This document shows, one piece after another, positions 48,321-54,362 of a DNA stretch of 54,362 nucleotides (position 1 is the stretch's first letter; each line of letters opens with the position of its first letter). Under the pieces are notes generated by a model. The model saw nothing but the letters and a program-made list of their open reading frames with translations, made no database searches and was not told where the DNA came from. The translations under genes were made by a program, and so were the position numbers. Source of the stretch: Puniceicoccaceae bacterium (GTDB lineage Bacteria; Verrucomicrobiota; Verrucomicrobiia; Opitutales; Coraliomargaritaceae); assembly GCA_017857255.1 (NCBI GenBank), contig JAFMDL010000007.1, forward strand, positions 1 through 54,362. The letters run 5' to 3'.

Positions 48321-49722
48321 TTAGTTATTATAAAAACAGTTACATTGATATGGTAACTTACAGTCTACATGCGACATCGATAACTGGATTCGATAAGTTG
48401 TGGACTTACAGTTTTGTACCCTATTGCCCTTCTTTGTAAATGCGCTATACTGTTGTGGCAGCGCTCCATTTTAAGTTTGTGCATACTTTTCTGCTAAATA
48501 ATAAGTTATAGTCTTGTTAAGATAATACCATGTATTTACCTTCTGTTGTATCTGAATGCAGCAAATTGTAGACTCTGGTGTAAGTTTTAGGCATGGTCTA
48601 TGGTGGGAATTTTTATACGTGTTAACGATAAGCTAAGTTATTGTGATAATAATGACAGCCCTCTCGTAGGTGGGTTAATGTATTCATTTGCGTAATTTAA
48701 TATGTTATGGAATTAGTATGTCTATAACTTGTATTGTTAAATAATAGTTTATTTAATCAGAAGAGTGTATGTTGCTAAGTTATCTTGTTGTATTGATAGG
48801 CTTCCTCATTTGTTGAGGCCCCGTCTACTAAGTATATATAAGTTGTTGTGTTATAGTGTTATGATGATAAGCAAAGGAGGTTAAGTGGTTAACTCTTTGT
48901 TTCTACCTAGGCCAGGGATTCGGTTTAGTAGGTCTGTAAGTTATAGTGATGCTTTGTTGCGCTGATGTAGACGCTTGGTGCTTGTCTAATTCATTGTACC
49001 CTAGGTTGCTCTGGCCATTATTCCTTGGTAATTAAATGGATGTAACCATATTATCTATATGCTGGCTGCCAGTCCTAGCCAAATGAATAGGGATCTGCGC
49101 ATATTTCAGGGGAAGACCACCACGATTCGTGAATCCAACTGGCGATGCGAACTCAATAATCAATTTATAGTAGATAACGCGATAAGTTATATTAATAAAG
49201 TTGTGATGTGTTTGCCGTATTTTTCACTACTTAAGCGCTAGGAGGTAGACATGTATCTAGGCATCACCAAGCTATTGAATCAATATAGGGTTGTTTTATA
49301 TTATTGAAGATCAGTCACTTATACTTCGCATGTTTTTTGATCTGTATTATATGACTTATCTAGTTAACTTGATGATAAGTTACAGTATTGTATGCTATCA
49401 GTTTAATACTGGATTTAGCATCTGTGATACGTCCGTTGCTTGGCAGCGGATGATTTCTGTGTGTACGACGAAAAAACTGAGGAGCCTTTAAAATGAGCAA
49501 TTTCGTCTAACAGCATTGGGCTAGGGAGTAGGGTAATAGAGATTATCCTCTAGTTGGGGACTGATCACTTTAAGAAACGATGGTTTTTAAGCCGCGCATC
49601 TACCAAATAAGGTGATCATAAGACAGTAGCTTGAGTACGAAGCGCAATAGTTAACGCTGATTTTCAGATAAGCCAAATTTGCTCCTGTAGGTACAGGCCA
49701 TTATTGATTAATGGGAATAAGC
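48321..49722 (+). repeat. Dispersed ATAAGTTATAGT motif region, candidate partition locus
   Basis: 1.4 kb with no credible gene. Variants of ATAAGTTATAGTnnTG recur in one orientation at about 48393, 48501, 48581, 48634, 48776, 48838, 48937, 49182 and 49375; ACTTACAGT (the inverse) occurs at 48356 and 48414. Spacing is irregular at roughly 50-250 bp. The strand is markedly G/T-rich. Directly upstream of parA, so a centromere-like role is the first guess. Confidence 0.5.
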
Positions 49723-51426
<1,704 letters not shown>

Positions 51427-51523
51427 TTTTTATGAAAAGCTAAATAACCAAAAAGTTGAAAAAAAGGGGAAGGGATGAAGGTGATTACTTTCCATGAGTC
51501 GAAGGTCTAAGTAGTATTGAGTA

Positions 51524-51931
51524 TCACTGGTCCACAGGCAACTCATCCTTTTCCCAATAATCTTCACCGTAGTCGAAGAAAATTTCTTCACCAGGCTCAA
51601 TTGTACACAAGGCTTGGAAGCGAGCGGTTTTCCATCTAGAAGAAACAGTTAGAAAAGCATTCGGTTCGTCGCTATGGTTGATGTAGCGAGTGTAATTGGC
51701 CTTCGGCCCTTCACCTACAATGATATGTGAGCGGCAAACCCAAAGTACATATGCTGAAAAAGGGCGGTTTGGATGGTGAAATTCTTCCTCGTTGATTATT
51801 TCGCCAGTGTAATAGCCAATCGTGTCGTCTGGTTGTATGTGGGTTTTGCTAAATAAACCTTGTCCAGCGCCCTCGATGCTGGAGGCTCGGACTTCAAAAT
51901 CAGCTTCATTCCATTTTTTTGATTGAGACAT
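51524..51931 (-). CDS. SET-domain protein lysine methyltransferase-like
   Basis: 135 residues from ATG 51931 (MSQSKKWNEADFEVR). SET features: SIEGAGQGLFSKTHIQPDDTIGYYTGEII, ANYTRYINHSDEPNAFL (the NHS motif) and EPGEEIFFDYGEDYW (the GEE-x-x-x-DY motif). Target unknown. The frame continues upstream into a tRNA-derived repeat, but that part is not family-like. Confidence 0.9.
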   Translation of the reverse strand: MSQSKKWNEADFEVRASSIEGAGQGLFSKTHIQPDDTIGYYTGEIINEEEFHHPNRPFSAYVLWVCRSHIIVGEGPKANYTRYINHSDEPNAFLTVSSRWKTARFQALCTIEPGEEIFFDYGEDYWEKDELPVDQ

Positions 51932-52031
51932 ACAAGGTGCAAGATTGTTCGTTCGTAGCGGGAACGACAAGTTTGGATTTTCACGTTCTCGTTGTGGTAT
52001 GACAGGTTTAAATTTAGGAGAAGGATTACCG

Positions 52032-52109
52032 ATCGGATCTGTCGCAATCAACGCATAAAAAACCGAGCCGCGTAGCTCGGTTTAAAAGTGGTGGTCGAAG
52101 GGGGACTTG
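52032..52109 (-). repeat. Partial duplicate of the tRNA-Leu 3' end and its downstream DNA
   Basis: Matches 52176-52254 over about 78 nt: leader (CGCAATCAACGCATAAAA), terminator stem and the last 28 or so nt of tRNA-Leu, stopping within the T arm. What follows (from 52110) is unrelated to tRNA. Confidence 0.85.
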
Positions 52110-52200
52110 TTCCGAGGCCTTCAGGCCGACAAAACCGGTCGCGCAGTGGGCCGGACCACCGCAGGTGAAAGTCCCATCGGGTCTTTCGCAATCAATGCAT

Positions 52201-52228
52201 AAAAAAACCGAGCCGCTAAGCTCGGTTT
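52201..52228 (-). terminator. Terminator of tRNA-Leu
   Basis: On the minus strand AACCGAGC pairs with GCTCGGTT across a 6-nt loop, followed by seven T. A second copy exists in the duplicate at 52057-52083. Confidence 0.88.
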
Positions 52229-52233
52229 AAAAG

Positions 52234-52318
52234 TGGTGGTCGAAGGGGGACTTGAACCCCCACGCCTTTCGGCACGTGTCCCTTAAACACGCGTGTCTGC
52301 CAATTCCACCATTCGACC
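52234..52318 (-). tRNA. tRNA-Leu, anticodon AAG
   Basis: 85 nt including an encoded CCA. Acceptor GGTCGAA pairs with TTCGACC; D arm GTGGAATTGGCAGAC; anticodon stem CGTGT/ACACG with the 7-base loop TTAAGGG, giving AAG at positions 34-36; a variable arm is present (class II); T arm GGGGGTTCAAGTCCCCC. The D arm and long variable arm identify leucine. A34 is unusual for a bacterial tRNA-Leu and would be expected to be deaminated to inosine. Confidence 0.95.
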
Positions 52319-52527
52319 GGATGTGCTCCACCTTATTGCGGTGAAGCTCGAAGGTGATAGGTTAGAATTTTAAGAGATCAACACTTATTTTTAAAAAATA
52401 TAAATTAGTTAAAAAAAGGCAGCTACAGAGCTTGAATCTTAGACTTCTTTCCCTTACCACAATAGCTTACGAAACTACTACACACACGCAGCCGGGTTCT
52501 TTTCGGCTCGTTTCCTATCAAAACGTT

Positions 52528-54362
52528 ATGGCTGAAAAACCAGCAGATAAGTCTCAAAAGTCGCCCAAAAAGGCGCTCGATCTCAATACACTTTCCGGTC
52601 TCGACTTCGGCCCATCTTGGGCAGACGAGAAAGCGAAGCGCCCATCTCAGAAGCAGTATGAGTCTCGTGGAGATTCGCGTGGAAAAGGTAAGCGATCTGG
52701 CGGGAGTGGCTCTCGTGATCGTCGTGGACCAAGTGGGGGTCGGTCACAAGGCGTTAGCCGCCCACAAGGTGGCGGGCGCCCGCAGGGCGCTGGAGATAGC
52801 CGTCGTCGCGAAGGTGATCGTCGGGGTGGAGGACGTCCCGAGCGTGCGGTGTACGAGCCAGTGGTAAAAGTCGACTTGTATCCTCAGGACGAAGCGTTTG
52901 AAGTCTTAGTTAAGCGCTTACGTTCGACCGTCCGCACTTATCAATTGTTTGAGATTGCGCATCTTCTCTTGGAAAAGCCAGAGCGCTATGTTGTGGTGGT
53001 TGAGAATAAGACAAAATCTGGCGAAAAGCCGGCGCCGTTGCATTTTTCGGTACCAGGGCATTTACCGTTCGAGACTGAAGACGCGGCGGTCAATCATGTC
53101 ATGGCCAATCACCTCGATTTATTCTGTGACATTGAAGAGATTGAAGTGGAGGCACCCAAGGGTAATTTCCAGATGGTGAATCGCTGCTCTGTGACTGGGG
53201 AATTACTTGGGCCGCCGAATTATCATCGTTATCAAGAATTTTTGCAGCGTCACTATGCTGCGAAGATCTCGGGCATGTCGTTTGATCGCTTTACCGCCAA
53301 GGTAGAGAGCGTGAAGGAGCAAGAATCGATCGATGCGTGGGTGGAGTCGATGAAGAAGGGCGCGCGTTATACGCTCAAGGAGCGTCAAGATGGGGAGCCA
53401 GAATCGTTCGAGTCGCTTGAGGCAGTTCGGTTCTTCCTGTTACAGCATCGTAAGGACAAGATCGTAGGATCGGGCGAGACGATTCGCTTTGCTGGTCGTG
53501 ATATTGAGCGTCTGCCAAAGGGTGCCATCCGCCGCTCGGTGGAGAGCTATATTGAGCAACAGTTACATTTCCCGCTAGATTCTGCGAATAATATCCGTGG
53601 GCGTCTACGGCGTCATAAATTTGCCGTCTATAAAAAAGGCTCTAAAGGAGTTTCCTTTGTTTGTGCGGTGAAACGTAAATTCCGCGACAGTAAGACAGTC
53701 TTTACCTCATCGATTCAGGGACTTATTGAATTTATTGAGCAGCACCCGAATACACCAGCATCGAAGTTGCCGAAACTTTATATCAATATCGATACAGAGA
53801 AACAGCAGCCAGCGAAACTTGAAATGACTGAGGCTGAAATTGCTGCTGCTGCCGCTGCCGCCGCTGAAGCCGCTGCAATTGCTGAGGCCAGCGAAGCAGC
53901 TAGCACTGAAACTGCTGCACCTGCGCCAAATGCTGCTGCCTCGACGGAAGCGACGCCAAAGCTTGAATTGAGTGAAGATGAGCAGAAACAGCTCAATCAA
54001 TTGATGTTGGATTTACGCTGGCTCATTGTGGAAGGCTATGTGACTGAGTATGGTGACGGGCGACTCTTTGCTGCACCGCCAATGCCTGAGGCAAAGCCTA
54101 AGCAGGCAAAGGCGCCCTCTGAAGATGCTTCTGAGGCAGCTAATGCTGAGCCACAGGCTGTCGAGGAAGCAACGGTGGAACCTAAGGCCGAACCTAAGGT
54201 TTTAGAAGAAGCAGAAGTGGAGAGTGTTGCTGAAGAATCTAAGGCTGAACCTAAAGTCGAACCACAGGTTACAGAAGAAGCAGAGGTGGAGGGTGTTGTT
54301 GAAGAACCTAAAGCCGAACTACTGCCTGATGTCCCAGCAGCGGCGCCCGAAGTGCCCGCAGA
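52528..54362 (+). CDS. Large RG-rich protein, 3' end outside window
   Basis: At least 611 residues from ATG 52528 (MAEKPADKSQKSPKKALDLNTLSG), open to the end of the window. N-terminal basic Gly/Arg-rich region (about 50-115; GDRRGGGRPERAV) like RNA-binding RGG tails. A globular middle (about 120-430) has VNRCSVTGELLGPPNYHRYQEF. Then an Ala-rich stretch and an acidic tail with near-repeats (EPKAEPKVLEEAEVESVAEE, EPQVTEEAEVEGVVEE). No named family recognised; RNA or ribosome association is a guess from composition. Confidence 0.8.
   Translation, partial: MAEKPADKSQKSPKKALDLNTLSGLDFGPSWADEKAKRPSQKQYESRGDSRGKGKRSGGSGSRDRRGPSGGRSQGVSRPQGGGRPQGAGDSRRREGDRRGGGRPERAVYEPVVKVDLYPQDEAFEVLVKRLRSTVRTYQLFEIAHLLLEKPERYVVVVENKTKSGEKPAPLHFSVPGHLPFETEDAAVNHVMANHLDLFCDIEEIEVEAPKGNFQMVNRCSVTGELLGPPNYHRYQEFLQRHYAAKISGMSFDRFTAKVESVKEQESIDAWVESMKKGARYTLKERQDGEPESFESLEAVRFFLLQHRKDKIVGSGETIRFAGRDIERLPKGAIRRSVESYIEQQLHFPLDSANNIRGRLRRHKFAVYKKGSKGVSFVCAVKRKFRDSKTVFTSSIQGLIEFIEQHPNTPASKLPKLYINIDTEKQQPAKLEMTEAEIAAAAAAAAEAAAIAEASEAASTETAAPAPNAAASTEATPKLELSEDEQKQLNQLMLDLRWLIVEGYVTEYGDGRLFAAPPMPEAKPKQAKAPSEDASEAANAEPQAVEEATVEPKAEPKVLEEAEVESVAEESKAEPKVEPQVTEEAEVEGVVEEPKAELLPDVPAAAPEVPA

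Noticed and set aside
49059..49491. Two short frames (about 60 residues) before the GspE-like gene
   Set aside because: Composition follows the local G/T-rich repeats, they lack family features and overlap the ATAAGTT motifs.
39592..49722. Ordinary integrated plasmid as the full explanation
   Set aside because: Not excluded, but it would not by itself explain a lasting GC-skew sign change in the flanking housekeeping genes on both strands. No integrase, transposase or flanking direct repeats were seen at the edges.

Overview
The window looks like a chromosomal segment from a marine Verrucomicrobiota bacterium, most likely Opitutae (Puniceicoccales or Coraliomargarita-like). I infer this from family content: a long fused PurL, a TPR/TPR/ExbB/ExbD/ExbD/VWA-like envelope cluster, a DUF3568 lipoprotein, an ArsR-methyltransferase fusion, and a GxxExxY gene framed by CCACGGAT-type repeats. 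No rRNA or marker tree was available, so the placement is tentative.

Layout. 1-1803: 3' part of purL. 1804-4752: an island holding a DUF1611/DgcN-like gene and an ornithine/alanine-racemase-like gene, closed by a decayed second copy of the purL 3' end. 4893-5870: a RES/Xre toxin-antitoxin pair with the toxin first and a perfect 24-bp palindrome at the junction. 5909-10877: MOSC protein, TonB-dependent receptor, EamA transporter, DEAD-box helicase. 11125-15585: leuB, a GxxExxY gene between inverted repeats, alaS. 15663-31293: housekeeping and repair genes (NUDIX, LysM, VTT membrane protein, xseA, a PilP/GspB-like protein, a lipoprotein, PfkB kinase, proA, rlmN, radC, two methyltransferases, recN, YIP1, ABC-F). 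31427-38886: an energised envelope system. 39268-39591: an HU-like protein.

39.6-49.5 kb is different: AT-rich, gene-poor and built like a plasmid replication and partition module. It has a RepA (RPA-family) initiator, a LexA-like winged-helix protein, a second divergent initiator-like protein, two unrelated iteron families, tandem AT-rich 14-mers next to a GC hairpin, a ParA with an overlapping small partner gene, and a third dispersed repeat family upstream of parA. 49.7-54.4 kb returns to chromosomal genes: a GspE/PilB ATPase, a SET-domain protein, tRNA-Leu with a partial duplicate, and the start of a large RG-rich protein.

Main result: hand counts of G and C on the given strand show C>G left of the module whichever strand is coding, G>C to its right whichever strand is coding, and a sign change at about 44-45 kb. 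A C-rich to G-rich change read 5'->3' is the signature of a bidirectional replication origin. The iteron array (44606-45032) and AT-rich 14-mers (45098-45137) lie at that point. I therefore propose that this replicon, which carries alaS, purL, leuB and recN, starts replication from a plasmid-type iteron/Rep/Par origin. No dnaA gene and no DnaA-box cluster is visible here. The alternative is a coincidentally placed integrated plasmid.
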